DNA of 64,000 bases. It comes from Acidovorax sp. YS12. GTDB lineage: Bacteria; Pseudomonadota; Gammaproteobacteria; Burkholderiales; Burkholderiaceae_C. The translations under genes were made by a program, and so were the position numbers. Shown here one piece after another: positions 16,302 through 26,157 of the stretch; the stretch's first letter is position 1; each line of letters opens with the position of its first letter. The notes below the pieces were generated by a model that worked only from the letters and a program-made list of their open reading frames with translations, did not search any database and was not told the DNA's origin. Where the stretch lies: positions 3,003,501-3,067,500 of the forward strand of contig CP053915.1 in the NCBI GenBank assembly GCA_021496925.1, in the 5' to 3' direction.

Positions 16302-16368
16302 GATAGCTACTGTATTGATAGCTGCTCGCGCTTGTCCCTATTGGCCTGGAGCCCGAAAAGGCTTGGAA
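16302..16368. repeat. Dispersed repeat copy between tetR and glnE
   Basis: GATAGCTACTGTATTGATAGCTGCTCGCGCTTG... followed by CTGGAGCCCGAAAAGGCTTG. It is the same one-armed form as the copy inside fmt, preceded by a partial duplicate of its GATAGCT start. It fills most of the gap between glnE and the operator. Confidence 0.65.
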
Positions 16369-16375
16369 TGCAGGT

Positions 16376-19129
16376 TCAGCCAAAAACGGCCGCCCACAGC
16401 GCGAGCACGGCGTCGCGCTGGGCGCGCACCTGGTCGAGCGGGGTCGGGGCAGTGTCCTCGTTGAGCCGCGCGCGGTGCTGCACGCGGCGCAGTTCGCGGT
16501 AGGCGTCGGCCGCGGCGCGGCCCACGTCCGCGGGCAGCAGGCCCACAGCCTCGGCGCGCTGCAGCAGCGCGATGTTGCCCACGTTGCCAACGAGCTCCGG
16601 GTGCGCGCCGGACTGCGACAGCACCAGGTACTGCACGGCGAATTCCGCATCCACCATGCCGCCGGGGCTGTGCTTCACGTCGAAGCCCTCGCCGCGCACG
16701 GGGTGGGCGGCGCGCACGCGCTCGCGCATGGCGGTGATCTCGGCACGCAACAGCGCGGCATCGCGCGGCGCGGTGATGACGGCCTCGCGCACGGCGTCGA
16801 AGCGCGCGCGCAGGTCCTCGCTGCCGAGCACGAAGCGCGCGCGCGTCATGGCCTGGTGCTCCCAGGTCCAGGCGGTGTTGCTGCCGCGCTGCTGCTGGTA
16901 GTCGGCATAGGCGGTGAAGCTGGTCACCAGCAGGCCGGAGTTGCCGTTGGGGCGCAGCGCGGTGTCGATCTCGAACAGGTCGCCCTCGCCGGTTTTCACC
17001 GTGAGCCAGTTGATGAGCTTGCGCACGTAGGCGGAATAGATCTCGGGGGCGCGCTCGTCGTCGTCGTCGAAGACGAACACGATGTCCAGGTCGCTGCCGT
17101 AGCCCAGTTCCTTGCCGCCGAGCTTGCCGTAGCCAATGATGGCGAACTGCGGCACCTCGCGGTGGCGCGTCTTCAGGCGCTCCCAGCACCACCGGGCGGT
17201 CACGCGCAGCACGCTGTCGGCCAGCAGCGACAGGTCGTCGGCCACCTGCTCCACGCGCATGCGGCCTTCCACGTCGCGCGCCAGGGTGCGGAAGACCTCG
17301 GCATGGTGGGCGCGGCGCAGCAGGTCGAGCAGGTTCTCGTCGTCGTCCTCGCCGGTGGAGCGCAGCGCGGTGCGGCGCAGCTCCAGCTCGTGCTCGAAAT
17401 CCGGGGCCACGAAGCGCTCGGCCAGCAGGGCCTCGCCCGCCAGCTCGTCGATCACGCCCGGATGCTGCAGCAGGTAGCGCGCCGGCCAGCGCGCCGCGCC
17501 CAGCAGGTGCAGCAGGCGCTCGTGCACGAAGGGGCGCTCCAGCAGCAGCGCCAGGTAGCTCTCGCGGCGCAGCAGCGGCTCCAGCCAGTCCACCAGGCGC
17601 ACGGCGGCCTGCTCGCTCACGCTGCCCTCGCGCAGCCACTGGGCGGTGCGCTGCACCAGGCGCAGCAGGCGCGCGCGCGCCTCGTCGCGCAGCGCCTGCA
17701 CGCGCGGGTGCGTGCGCCACTGGGCCACGCGCTCCTGGAAGCCGCCCGAGAGCTGCTCCAGCAGGCTGTCGAGTTCGGGCGCGGCGTCGCCTTGCGCGCG
17801 CGGCCCGCCGCAGCCCCCGCTGCTGCACTGCTTCTTGCCAGCGCCGCCCAGCAGGGTGTCGAACTCCTGGGCCACGAACTCGCGGTGCGCATCGAGCTGG
17901 TGCAGGAAGGTGCGGGTGTCCAGGCCCAGGGTCCGGGCGATCCAGCCCAGGTCGTCGTCGCGCGTGGGCAGCACATGGGTCTGCTGGTCGTCCAGGTACT
18001 GGATGCGGTGCTCGACGCGGCGCAGGAAGACATAGGCGGCGGCCAGTTGCGCGGCCGTCTCCTGCGGCATCAGGCCGGCGCGCGCCAGGCGCTGCAGGGC
18101 CTCCAGCGTGGGGCGGCAGCGCAGCTCGGGGAACTGGCCGCCGCGCACCACCTGCAGCAGCTGCACGGTGAACTCGATCTCGCGGATGCCGCCGCGCGAG
18201 AGCTTGACGTCGTTGGCGCGCTCGGGCCGGCCAGCGCTGCGCTGCATGGCGTGGTCGCGGATCTGGCGGTGCAGCCCGCGCAGCGCGTCGAACACGCTGT
18301 AGTCGAGGTAGCGGCGAAAGACGAAGGGCAGCACCGCGCCGCGCAGGCCCTGCACCTCGGGGCCCTTGACGCTCTCCAGGGGCGCCACCACGCGGCTCTT
18401 GAGCCAGGCGAAACGCTCCCACTCGCGGCCCTGCACCTGCAGGTATTCCTCCAGCGCCTGCAGCGAGACGGCCGGGGGGCCCGAGTTGCCGTGCGGGCGC
18501 AGCGCCAGATCGACGCGGAACACGAAGCCGTGCTCCGTGGTGTCGCCGATCAGGCCGTAGATGGCCTTCACCGCCCGGGCGAAGTATTCGTGGTGCGAGA
18601 GCTTGCCGCGCCCATCGGGCTGGCCGGCGGTCTCGCCGTCTTGCTCGTAGACGTAGATCAGGTCGATGTCGCTCGACACGTTGAGCTCGCGCGCGCCCAG
18701 CTTGCCCATGCCCACGATCCACAGCGGCACGCCGCGCCCACCCGGGCCCTGCGGCGCGCCATGGCGCTCGTCGAGGTCGGCGCGCACCTGCTGGCAGGCG
18801 CGGTCCAGCGCCAGTTCGGCCAGCGCGGTCACGGCGTGCGTGATCTGCTCCAGCGGCGCCTGGCCGTCGCAGTCGAGCACGATCAGGCGCTCCATGACGA
18901 TCTGGCGCAGGATGCGCAGCGCCGCGCCCAGGCCCGCCGCCCCGCCCGGGCCGCGTGCCATGAGCACCGCCAGCGCCGCCTCCATGGCCGCGCGCGTCGG
19001 CGGCCCCGGCGGCAGCAGCGCCAGCTCCTCGGCGTAGCGCCGGTGCAGGCGCTGGAAGAAGCGGGAGTGCGCGGCCTGCACGGGAGCGGGCGCTGGCGCG
19101 GCGGGGGAGGAGAGATCGGCGGACTGCAT
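16376..19129 (-). CDS. glnE: Bifunctional glutamine synthetase adenylyltransferase / adenylyl-removing enzyme
   Basis: A 917-residue cytoplasmic enzyme that adds and removes AMP on glutamine synthetase under PII control. It has two nucleotidyltransferase domains: the N-terminal adenylyl-removing domain with VSSDIDLIYVYEQDGE (S152 onward) and LSRGGIREIEFTVQLLQ, and the C-terminal adenylylating domain with YGSDLDIVFVFDDDDE and HSPGGMVDAEFAVQYL. A linker joins them. Around residue 430 there is a short Cys/Gly-rich insert (GKKQCSSGGCGG) not present in the E. coli protein as I recall it. Length is near the family norm (~945). It is divergent from yhdP with 108 bp between. Confidence 0.95.
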   Translation of the reverse strand: MQSADLSSPAAPAPAPVQAAHSRFFQRLHRRYAEELALLPPGPPTRAAMEAALAVLMARGPGGAAGLGAALRILRQIVMERLIVLDCDGQAPLEQITHAVTALAELALDRACQQVRADLDERHGAPQGPGGRGVPLWIVGMGKLGARELNVSSDIDLIYVYEQDGETAGQPDGRGKLSHHEYFARAVKAIYGLIGDTTEHGFVFRVDLALRPHGNSGPPAVSLQALEEYLQVQGREWERFAWLKSRVVAPLESVKGPEVQGLRGAVLPFVFRRYLDYSVFDALRGLHRQIRDHAMQRSAGRPERANDVKLSRGGIREIEFTVQLLQVVRGGQFPELRCRPTLEALQRLARAGLMPQETAAQLAAAYVFLRRVEHRIQYLDDQQTHVLPTRDDDLGWIARTLGLDTRTFLHQLDAHREFVAQEFDTLLGGAGKKQCSSGGCGGPRAQGDAAPELDSLLEQLSGGFQERVAQWRTHPRVQALRDEARARLLRLVQRTAQWLREGSVSEQAAVRLVDWLEPLLRRESYLALLLERPFVHERLLHLLGAARWPARYLLQHPGVIDELAGEALLAERFVAPDFEHELELRRTALRSTGEDDDENLLDLLRRAHHAEVFRTLARDVEGRMRVEQVADDLSLLADSVLRVTARWCWERLKTRHREVPQFAIIGYGKLGGKELGYGSDLDIVFVFDDDDERAPEIYSAYVRKLINWLTVKTGEGDLFEIDTALRPNGNSGLLVTSFTAYADYQQQRGSNTAWTWEHQAMTRARFVLGSEDLRARFDAVREAVITAPRDAALLRAEITAMRERVRAAHPVRGEGFDVKHSPGGMVDAEFAVQYLVLSQSGAHPELVGNVGNIALLQRAEAVGLLPADVGRAAADAYRELRRVQHRARLNEDTAPTPLDQVRAQRDAVLALWAAVFG

Positions 19130-19209
19130 GCGTTCTTAAAGGCGAGGCAACGAAAGGAAACGACCTGTCAACAAGGGGGAACGCACGAAAACGGCGCGGG
19201 GCCGCGGGT

Positions 19210-19215
19210 GATAAT
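19210..19215 (+). promoter_or_regulatory. Candidate -10 element for the yhdP operon
   Basis: TGATAAT (extended-type, GATAAT at 19210-19215) sits 22 bp before the yhdP ATG at 19238. No good -35 lies 17 bp upstream. Confidence 0.4.
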
Positions 19216-19237
19216 TCCCGCCACATTCCCGCGCGCC

Positions 19238-22200
19238 ATGACCGAATCGATCACCCACCCACCCCGTTTGCTGCGATGGGTCGCCGGCTTCGCGCGCTGG
19301 GCCCTGGGTTTGCTGCTGGGCATGTGGCTGCTGCTGGCCGTGGCGTGGGGGCTGCTGCACGGCCTGATTGTGCCGCGTGTGGGCGAATTCCGCCCGCAGC
19401 TCGAAGCCTACGCCGCGCGCGCCTTGGGGGTACCCGTGCGCATCGGCGCCCTGCACGCGCGCACCGAGGTGCTGGTGCCATCGTTCGAGCTGGAAGACGT
19501 GGCGCTGCTCGACGCCGATGGGCGCGCCGCGCTGCAGCTGCCGCGCGTGGTGGTGGCGCTGTCGCCGCGCTCGCTGCTGCGCATGGGGTTCGAGCAGCTG
19601 TACATCGAACGGCCCGCGCTCGATGTCCGGCGCGCCGCAGACGGCCGGCTGTTCATCGCCGGCCTGCCCTTCACCCCCGGGGGCGCCAGCGACGGCGGGG
19701 CGGCCGACTGGCTTTTCTCCCAGGGCGAAGTGGTGGTGCGCGGCGGCACGGTGCGCTGGAGCGACGCCCTGCACACGGCCCCACCGCTGGCCCTAGAGGC
19801 GGTGGACATCGTGCTGCGCAACCGCGGCTGGCGCCACAGCCTGCGCCTCGACGCCACGCCGCCGCCCGACTGGGGCGAGCGCTTCACCCTGATGGGGCAG
19901 CTGCGCGAGCCCTTGCTGTCCGCCCATGCCGGGGCCTGGGAACGCTGGAGCGGGCAGTTGTACGCCCTGTTTCCGCGCGTGGACGTGGCGCAACTGCGCC
20001 AGCATGCCGACCTGGGGGACATCACGCTGGCGCGCGGCCACGGCGCGGTGCGGGCCTGGATCGACGTGCAGCGCGGCCAGGCCACCGGCGGCACGGTGGA
20101 CATGCGCCTGGCGGACGTGCACGCCACCCTGGGCGCGCAGCTGGCGCCCCTGGCCTTGCGCGGCGTCGCCGGGCGCGTCAGCGCCAGCCATTGGAACGAA
20201 GGGTTCGAGCTGGCCACGCAATCGCTGCAGTTCGCCACCGAAGACGGCCTGGTCTGGCCCGGCGGCAACCTGACACTGCGCCAGACGCAGGCCGACGGCA
20301 GCCACCCGGCGCAAGGCGAGCTGCGCGCCGACCGGCTCGACCTGGCGGCGCTGGCCCAGATCGCCAGCGCATTGCCTCTGGGCGACGAGGCCCACGGCGC
20401 GCTGCGCCGCTATGCGCCGCGGGGGCTGGTGCAGGACATCGACGCGCGCTGGCGGGGCCCATGGCCCCATCTGCAGCAGTACCAGATCAAGGGCCGCGCC
20501 ACGGACCTGGCCCTGGCCGCGCCGCCGGCCGATGCCGCGCCCGGCTACCAGCCGCAGGACTTCGGCCTGCGCGGCGCCAGCGTGAGCTTCGATCTGAACC
20601 AGGGCGGCGGCAAGGCGCAACTGGCCATCGCCCAAGGGGCGCTGGCGCTGCCGGGCGTGTTCGAGGAAGCGGTGGTGCCGCTGCAGCGCCTGTCCGCCAC
20701 GGTGCGCTGGAGCCTCCAGGGCGAGCAGATCGCGGTACAGGCCTCCGATCTGCGTTTCGCGAATGCCGACGCGCAAGGCCAGGCGCAGATCAACTGGCGC
20801 ACCAGCGACCCGGCCCGCTCGCCCGGCAAATCGCGCTTTCCCGGAATCCTGGACCTGCAAGGCCAGTTGCAGCGCGCCGACGGCACGCGCGTGCACCGCT
20901 ACCTGCCCCTGTCCATCGACGCCGAGGTGCGCCACTACGTGCGCGACGCGGTGCAGGCGGGCACGTCCAGCCAGGTGCGCTTCAAGGTGCGCGGCGACCT
21001 GCACGACCTGCCTTTCGAGCGGCCGGAGCAGGGGGAATTCCACATCGCGGCGAAGATCCAGAACGCCACCTACGCCTACGTGCCGCCACGCCTGCAGGGC
21101 GCGGGCGAGCCGCCCTGGCCCGCGTTGACGCAGCTCTCGGGCGAGCTGGTGTTCGACCGCTACAGCATGGCGGTACGCAAGGCCAGCGCCAGTTTCCAGG
21201 GCACGCCGCAACTGCGCATGGGGCAGATCGAGGCGCAGATTCCCAACCTGATGCACACCGAGGTCGCCGTCCAGGCACAGGGGCGCGGCCCGCTGGCGGA
21301 CATGCTGTCGGTGGTGGCGCACTCCCCCATCGCGGCCCTCACCACGCATGCCCTCGACCAGGCCAAGGGCAGCGGCCAGGCCGAGGTGCAGCTGAAGCTG
21401 GCGTTGCCGGTCAGCCAGATCCACGCTTCGCGCGTGCAGGGCAACGTGGCCTTCTCGGGCAGCAACGAGGTGCAGATCACGCCCGACGCGCCGGTGCTGT
21501 CGCGCGTGCGCGGCGCCGTGCAGTTCAGCGACACCGGCTTCGCCCTGGCCGGGGTGCGCGCGCAGGCGCTGGGCGGGGAGGTGCGCCTGGAAGGGGGCAT
21601 GCGCGGCGCCGACGCCCCCGTGCAGGTGCGGGCCCAGGGCCTCGCCACGGCCGAAGGGCTGCGCCAGGCGCACGAACTGGGCCTGCTGGCCCGCCTGGCA
21701 CAGCATGCCAACGGCAGCACGCCCTACCAGTTCGCGCTGGCCGTGCGCCGCGGCGTTCCCGAGCTGCAGGTGACGACGGCGCTGCAGGGCATGGCGCTGG
21801 CGCTGCCCGCGCCGCTGAACAAGGCGGCCGAGGCCAGCCAGCCCCTGCGCTTCGACAGGCAGCTCACGCGCGAAGCCGCGGCCCCCGGCGGCAAGGCGCC
21901 GCTGCAGGACCTGCTGACGCTGGACCTGGGCGCCCTGGGCAAGGCGCAGTACCTGCGCGACCTCGGCGGCGCGCAGCCGCAGGTGCTGGGCGGCAGCATC
22001 GGCGTGGGCACGGGCGACGCGCCCGGCCTGCCTGCGGCCGGGGTGGCGGCCAACGCCCGGCTGGGCCACCTCGACGTGGACGCCTGGCAGAACCTGGCCG
22101 AGGAGCTGGCGGGCAACACCCGGGGCTTGCAGGGCACGCAAGCGCCCGCCATGCAGGACTACCTGCCGACCCGCCTGGCCTTGCGGGCGGACCAGGTGAC

Positions 22201-23305
22201 CCTGGACGGACGCACGCTGCACGACCTGGTCGTGGGGGCAACACAGGACGGCGGCGCCTGGCAGGCCAGCCTGGACGCGCGCGAGCTCTCCGGCCACGTG
22301 CAATACCACCCGGGCTCGGCGCGCGACCCGGCGGGCCGCCTTCATGCGCGCCTGGCACGCCTGGCGCTGCCGCAGAGCTCAGCCACGGCCGTGGACACGC
22401 TGCTCGACGAGCAGCCCGGCACGCTGCCGGCACTGGACATCGTGGTGCAGGACTTCGAGCTGGGCGGACGCCGCCTGGGCCAGTTGGAGATCGAGGCGCA
22501 GAACCGCGGCGGCGGCGACCACGCGCCGCGCGAATGGCGCCTGGCCAAGTTCAACCTGCGCACGCCCGAGGCCCAATTCACCGGCAGCGGCAACTGGGCC
22601 CTGCTGGCGGGCGAGGGCGCGCGCCATGCGCCCGAACGCCGCACGGTGATGAACATGCGCCTGGACATCAACGACGCGGGCGAGCTGCTGGGACGCCTGG
22701 GCATGCCGGGCGTGGTGCGCAAGGGCAAGGGCCGTCTGGAAGGGCAGGTGGCCTGGGTCGGCTCGCCCATCAACCCCGACTACCGCTCCATGACCGGGCA
22801 GCTGCATGTCGATATGGAAAGCGGCCAGTTCCTCAAGGCCGATCCAGGGCTGGCCAAGCTGCTGGGCGTGCTCAGCCTGCAATCGCTGCCGCGGCGCCTC
22901 ACGCTGGACTTCCGCGACGTGTTCAGCGAGGGTTTCGCCTTCGACTTCGTGCGCGGCGACGTGCGCATCGAGCGCGGCGTGGCCCTCACCAACAACCTGC
23001 AGATGAAAGGCGTGAATGCCGCCGTGCTCATGGAGGGCCAGGCCGACATCCAGCACGAGACGCAGAATCTGCACGTGGTCGTGGTGCCCGAGATCAACGC
23101 CATGACGGCCTCGCTCGTGGCCACGGCCATCAATCCGGTGATCGGCCTGGGCAGCTTCCTGGCGCAGGTGTTCCTGCGCGGCCCCCTGATTTCCGCCGCC
23201 ACGCAGGAATTCCGCATCGAAGGCAGCTGGGACGACCCGCGCGTGGTGCGCCTGCAGCGGCGCAAGGATGCGCCGGGCAGCCCCGGCAAAGGAGAGAACG
23301 AATGA
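19238..23305 (+). CDS. yhdP: YhdP family AsmA-like protein (inner-to-outer membrane lipid transfer)
   Basis: A 1355-residue protein with a single N-terminal membrane helix (residues ~20-42, LGLLLGMWLLLAVAWGLLHG) and a very long periplasmic part rich in short beta strands, as in AsmA-superfamily bridge proteins. The start domain (ALGVPVRIGALHARTEVLVP, SFELEDVALLD) and the C-terminal DUF3971/AsmA-like block with SLVATAINPVIGLGSFLAQ are typical of YhdP. In E. coli, YhdP with TamB and YdbH carries phospholipid to the outer membrane. The ATG at 19238 follows a -10-like TGATAAT. Its stop overlaps the next start by 4 bp (ATGA), so the amidase is coupled. Length is close to E. coli YhdP (~1270). Confidence 0.88.
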   Translation: MTESITHPPRLLRWVAGFARWALGLLLGMWLLLAVAWGLLHGLIVPRVGEFRPQLEAYAARALGVPVRIGALHARTEVLVPSFELEDVALLDADGRAALQLPRVVVALSPRSLLRMGFEQLYIERPALDVRRAADGRLFIAGLPFTPGGASDGGAADWLFSQGEVVVRGGTVRWSDALHTAPPLALEAVDIVLRNRGWRHSLRLDATPPPDWGERFTLMGQLREPLLSAHAGAWERWSGQLYALFPRVDVAQLRQHADLGDITLARGHGAVRAWIDVQRGQATGGTVDMRLADVHATLGAQLAPLALRGVAGRVSASHWNEGFELATQSLQFATEDGLVWPGGNLTLRQTQADGSHPAQGELRADRLDLAALAQIASALPLGDEAHGALRRYAPRGLVQDIDARWRGPWPHLQQYQIKGRATDLALAAPPADAAPGYQPQDFGLRGASVSFDLNQGGGKAQLAIAQGALALPGVFEEAVVPLQRLSATVRWSLQGEQIAVQASDLRFANADAQGQAQINWRTSDPARSPGKSRFPGILDLQGQLQRADGTRVHRYLPLSIDAEVRHYVRDAVQAGTSSQVRFKVRGDLHDLPFERPEQGEFHIAAKIQNATYAYVPPRLQGAGEPPWPALTQLSGELVFDRYSMAVRKASASFQGTPQLRMGQIEAQIPNLMHTEVAVQAQGRGPLADMLSVVAHSPIAALTTHALDQAKGSGQAEVQLKLALPVSQIHASRVQGNVAFSGSNEVQITPDAPVLSRVRGAVQFSDTGFALAGVRAQALGGEVRLEGGMRGADAPVQVRAQGLATAEGLRQAHELGLLARLAQHANGSTPYQFALAVRRGVPELQVTTALQGMALALPAPLNKAAEASQPLRFDRQLTREAAAPGGKAPLQDLLTLDLGALGKAQYLRDLGGAQPQVLGGSIGVGTGDAPGLPAAGVAANARLGHLDVDAWQNLAEELAGNTRGLQGTQAPAMQDYLPTRLALRADQVTLDGRTLHDLVVGATQDGGAWQASLDARELSGHVQYHPGSARDPAGRLHARLARLALPQSSATAVDTLLDEQPGTLPALDIVVQDFELGGRRLGQLEIEAQNRGGGDHAPREWRLAKFNLRTPEAQFTGSGNWALLAGEGARHAPERRTVMNMRLDINDAGELLGRLGMPGVVRKGKGRLEGQVAWVGSPINPDYRSMTGQLHVDMESGQFLKADPGLAKLLGVLSLQSLPRRLTLDFRDVFSEGFAFDFVRGDVRIERGVALTNNLQMKGVNAAVLMEGQADIQHETQNLHVVVVPEINAMTASLVATAINPVIGLGSFLAQVFLRGPLISAATQEFRIEGSWDDPRVVRLQRRKDAPGSPGKGENE

Positions 23306-24117
23306 AAATCGCCGCAGTGCAAATGGTCTCGGGCGCCAGCCTCGCAGCCAACCTGGCGCAGACGCGCGGCCTGCTCGCGCAGGCGCGCGATGCCGGCGCG
23401 GAACTGGCCGTGCTGCCCGAGTACTTCGCCGCCATGGGCCACGGCGACCAGGACAAGCTGGCCCAGGCCGAGCCGCTGGGCAGCGGGCCGGTGCAGGACT
23501 TCCTGGCCGATGCGGCGCGCACGCTGGGGCTGTGGATCGTGGGCGGCACGCTGCCGCTGCGCACCGGCGACGCCACACGGGTCACCAACAGCAGCCTGGC
23601 GTTCGCCCCCACGGGCGAGCGGGTGGCGCGCTACGACAAGATCCACCTGTTCCAGTTCGAGAACGGGCGCGAGCGCTACGAAGAGGCCCGCGTCGTCGCC
23701 GCGGGGCGCCAGCCCGTCACGCTGGACATCGGCGCGCGCGACGGCAGCCTCTGGCGCGTGGGTCTTTCCGTGTGCTACGACCTGCGCTTTCCCGAGCTGT
23801 ACCGCGCGCTGTCGCAGGCCGGGGCCGACCTGCTGCTCGTGCCCAGCGCCTTCACCTACACCACGGGGCAGGCGCACTGGGAGCTGCTGCTGCGCGCGCG
23901 CGCCATCGAGAACCTGGCATACGTGCTGGCCCCGGCGCAAGGCGGCCAGCATGAGAACGGCCGCCGCACCTGGGGCCACAGCATGTGCATCGACCCCTGG
24001 GGCCAGGTGCAGGCGCAGCAGGCGCAGGGCCCGGGCGTGGTGCTGGGCACGCTGGAGCGCCCGCGCATGCAGGCCTGGCGCCAGCAGTTGCCCGCGCGGG
24101 AGCACCGCATCCTGTGA
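23302..24117 (+). CDS. Carbon-nitrogen hydrolase, Nit-type (probable deaminated glutathione amidase)
   Basis: A 271-residue nitrilase-superfamily amidase. The catalytic Glu-Lys-Cys triad is visible: E40 in VLPEYF, K113 in YDKIHLFQFE and C158 in SVCYDLRFPELYR. The late motif QGGQHENGRRTWGHSMCIDPWG is typical of the Nit1/YbeM group, which repairs deaminated glutathione. An omega-amidase role is possible but less likely. The start overlaps the yhdP stop (ATGA at 23302-23305), and its own stop overlaps the GTG of the sensor kinase (GTGA at 24114-24117), so three genes are translationally chained. This yhdP-nit order is common in betaproteobacteria. Confidence 0.88.
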   Translation: MKIAAVQMVSGASLAANLAQTRGLLAQARDAGAELAVLPEYFAAMGHGDQDKLAQAEPLGSGPVQDFLADAARTLGLWIVGGTLPLRTGDATRVTNSSLAFAPTGERVARYDKIHLFQFENGRERYEEARVVAAGRQPVTLDIGARDGSLWRVGLSVCYDLRFPELYRALSQAGADLLLVPSAFTYTTGQAHWELLLRARAIENLAYVLAPAQGGQHENGRRTWGHSMCIDPWGQVQAQQAQGPGVVLGTLERPRMQAWRQQLPAREHRIL

Positions 24118-26150
24118 GCGCGCGGCGCACAGCCCTGCCGTCATGGCACCGCTGGTCGCTGTGGGCCGCGCTGGTGCTGCTGCTGGCCTGCATGCTGGCC
24201 ACGCTGGTATGGCTGGCCGGGCGCCACGAGGCCGGGCAGATCCAGGAGCGCCTGGCAAGGGACGCGGCCACCGCCATCGCTGACATCCGTTTCGCCCTGG
24301 CGCGAAACCAGCAAAGCCTGGCGGTGCTGGGCACCGGCGCGGCGCCGAACGCAGCCTGGCAGGAGCAGGCCGCAGCGCTGCTGCAGGCCCAGCGCGAGCT
24401 GGTGCGCATCGAGTGGCGCGGCGCGGATCTGCACTCGCTGGCCCAGGCCCAGTCGCCCTACCACCCCATCGACTGGAGCGCCGCCACCCGCGAAGACCCG
24501 CACGGCAGCGCCGCCATGGCCTGCGCCAACGCCCGCCGCCTGGCCACGCCGGCATACGCGGGCAGCTATTTCCAGCCCTACAGCGACGGCCTGGGGGCCG
24601 AGCTGCTGGAGCTGTGCCTGCCCCTGGCGGCGGCGAACGGCCGCATGGAAGGCTTCATCGTCGCCACCTATGCCCTTCAGGACCTCCTTTCGGCCACCAC
24701 CAGCCACAACCTCGCGGGCAACCAGGAGGTCTCCTTCACCGACCCCGACGGCACCCGCCTGGCGCTGATCGGCGCGACGCAGCGCAGCGCGCGCCTGTTC
24801 ACCACGCAGCAACTGCTGAACCTCAACGGCACGGCGCTGGTGCTGCGCATGGACGGCTGGCACAGCGAACCCCACCTGTTTCCCTCCCTGGTCACGGCCC
24901 TGGTGGCCGCGATGGCCGTGGCCCTGGCCGGCGTGGTGGCCATGCTGGTGCGCGACAACCGGCGGCGCCTGCATGCGGAACGCGAGCTGGGCGAGGCGCT
25001 GGCGTTTCGCCAGGCCATGGAGGAATCGCTGGTCGCGGGGCTGCGCGCACGCGATCTGGGCGGCCGGGTGACTTACGTGAACCAGGCCTTTTGCGCCATG
25101 GTCGGCTTTTCCGCCCAGGAGTTGCTGGGGCGCGGCATGCCCGCGCCCTACTGGCCCCCCGAGCTGGCCGCGATGTACCAGCAGAGCCTGCACAGGCGCT
25201 CGCCGCAAACGGCGCACGAGGGCCTGGAGGCGCAATACCAGCGCAAGGACGGCACGCGCCTGGACGTGCTCATTTTCGAGACCCCGCTGCTCGACGCGCA
25301 AGGCCAGCACCAGGGCTGGATGAGCGCGGTGCTGGACGTGAGCGAGCAGCGGCGCGTCGAGGCGCAGTCGCGCGCCGCGCAGGAGCGGCTGGAGGCGACG
25401 GCCCACCTCGCCACGGTGGGGGAAATGGCCTCGCTCCTGAGCCATGAGATCAACCAGCCCCTGGCCGCGATATCGAGCTACGCCACCGGCGCGCTCAACC
25501 TGCTGGCCCCTGGCGGCGCCAGCGACGGCGGCGACGCTGGTACGCGCAGTGCACCGCTGCAGGACCTGCGCAGCGCCGTGCAGCACATCGCGGACCAGGC
25601 CGCACGCGCGGGCCGCGTGGTGCAGGGCGTGCACAACCTGGTGCGCCGGCGCGGCCAGGCGCGCGAGCCCGTGGCCGCCGAGGCGCTGCTGGGCGCCGTG
25701 CTGCCGCTGATCCACCTGCAGGCGCGCGCCAACGGCGTGCGCCTGGTCAGCAGCGTGGAGCCGGGGCTGCCCCCGGCGCTGTGCGAGCGCACCATGGTCG
25801 AGCAGGTGCTGCTCAACCTGGCGCGCAACGCCATCCAGGCCATGGAAGATACGCCCCCCGACACGCGGGTGCTGGAGCTGCAGGTGCGCGCCGCGCTGCC
25901 CGGCGCGCAGAGCGCATGGCTGGAATTCGTGGTCGTCGATGGCGGCAAGGGCATCGCCCCCGAGGTGGCGGCCCAGCTGTTCACGCCGTTCTTCACCACG
26001 CGCGCGCAAGGCACCGGCCTGGGCCTGAACCTGTGCCGCACGGTGGTCGAGCAGCATGGCGGCGTGATACGGTTCGCGGCGAACGCGCCGCGCGGCATGG
26101 TCTTTCTCTTCACGCTGCCCGCCGGGCAGTCCCGCAACCTACCCGAATGA
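24114..26150 (+). CDS. PAS-domain sensor histidine kinase (DctS/FixL-like)
   Basis: A 678-residue membrane kinase from the GTG at 24114, which overlaps the amidase stop. A first transmembrane helix (residues ~13-35) is followed by a periplasmic sensor of ~230 residues, a second helix near residues 262-283, and a PAS domain (~300-420, VTYVNQAFCAMVGFSAQELLGR). The transmitter has the phospho-accepting H444 in LLSHEINQPLAAISSYA, an N-box LLNLARNAIQAM, a G1 box VVDGGKGIAPEV and a G2 box GTGLGLNLC. The layout resembles DctS, which senses C4-dicarboxylates in Rhodobacter, but no transporter is nearby, so the ligand is unknown. Its partner regulator is next, 7 bp downstream. Confidence 0.88.
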   Translation: MSARRTALPSWHRWSLWAALVLLLACMLATLVWLAGRHEAGQIQERLARDAATAIADIRFALARNQQSLAVLGTGAAPNAAWQEQAAALLQAQRELVRIEWRGADLHSLAQAQSPYHPIDWSAATREDPHGSAAMACANARRLATPAYAGSYFQPYSDGLGAELLELCLPLAAANGRMEGFIVATYALQDLLSATTSHNLAGNQEVSFTDPDGTRLALIGATQRSARLFTTQQLLNLNGTALVLRMDGWHSEPHLFPSLVTALVAAMAVALAGVVAMLVRDNRRRLHAERELGEALAFRQAMEESLVAGLRARDLGGRVTYVNQAFCAMVGFSAQELLGRGMPAPYWPPELAAMYQQSLHRRSPQTAHEGLEAQYQRKDGTRLDVLIFETPLLDAQGQHQGWMSAVLDVSEQRRVEAQSRAAQERLEATAHLATVGEMASLLSHEINQPLAAISSYATGALNLLAPGGASDGGDAGTRSAPLQDLRSAVQHIADQAARAGRVVQGVHNLVRRRGQAREPVAAEALLGAVLPLIHLQARANGVRLVSSVEPGLPPALCERTMVEQVLLNLARNAIQAMEDTPPDTRVLELQVRAALPGAQSAWLEFVVVDGGKGIAPEVAAQLFTPFFTTRAQGTGLGLNLCRTVVEQHGGVIRFAANAPRGMVFLFTLPAGQSRNLPE

Positions 26151-26157
26151 GCCCGCC

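Noticed and set aside
16475..19237. Long plus-strand open frame running into yhdP from the glnE side
   Set aside because: The part before 19238 is antisense to glnE with shadow-type composition; YhdP similarity and a membrane helix begin at the ATG at 19238.
19276..23300. Second long plus-strand frame overlapping yhdP and continuing into the amidase
   Set aside because: Only the part from 23302 encodes a recognisable enzyme; the rest is an Arg/Ala/Gly-rich shadow of yhdP.
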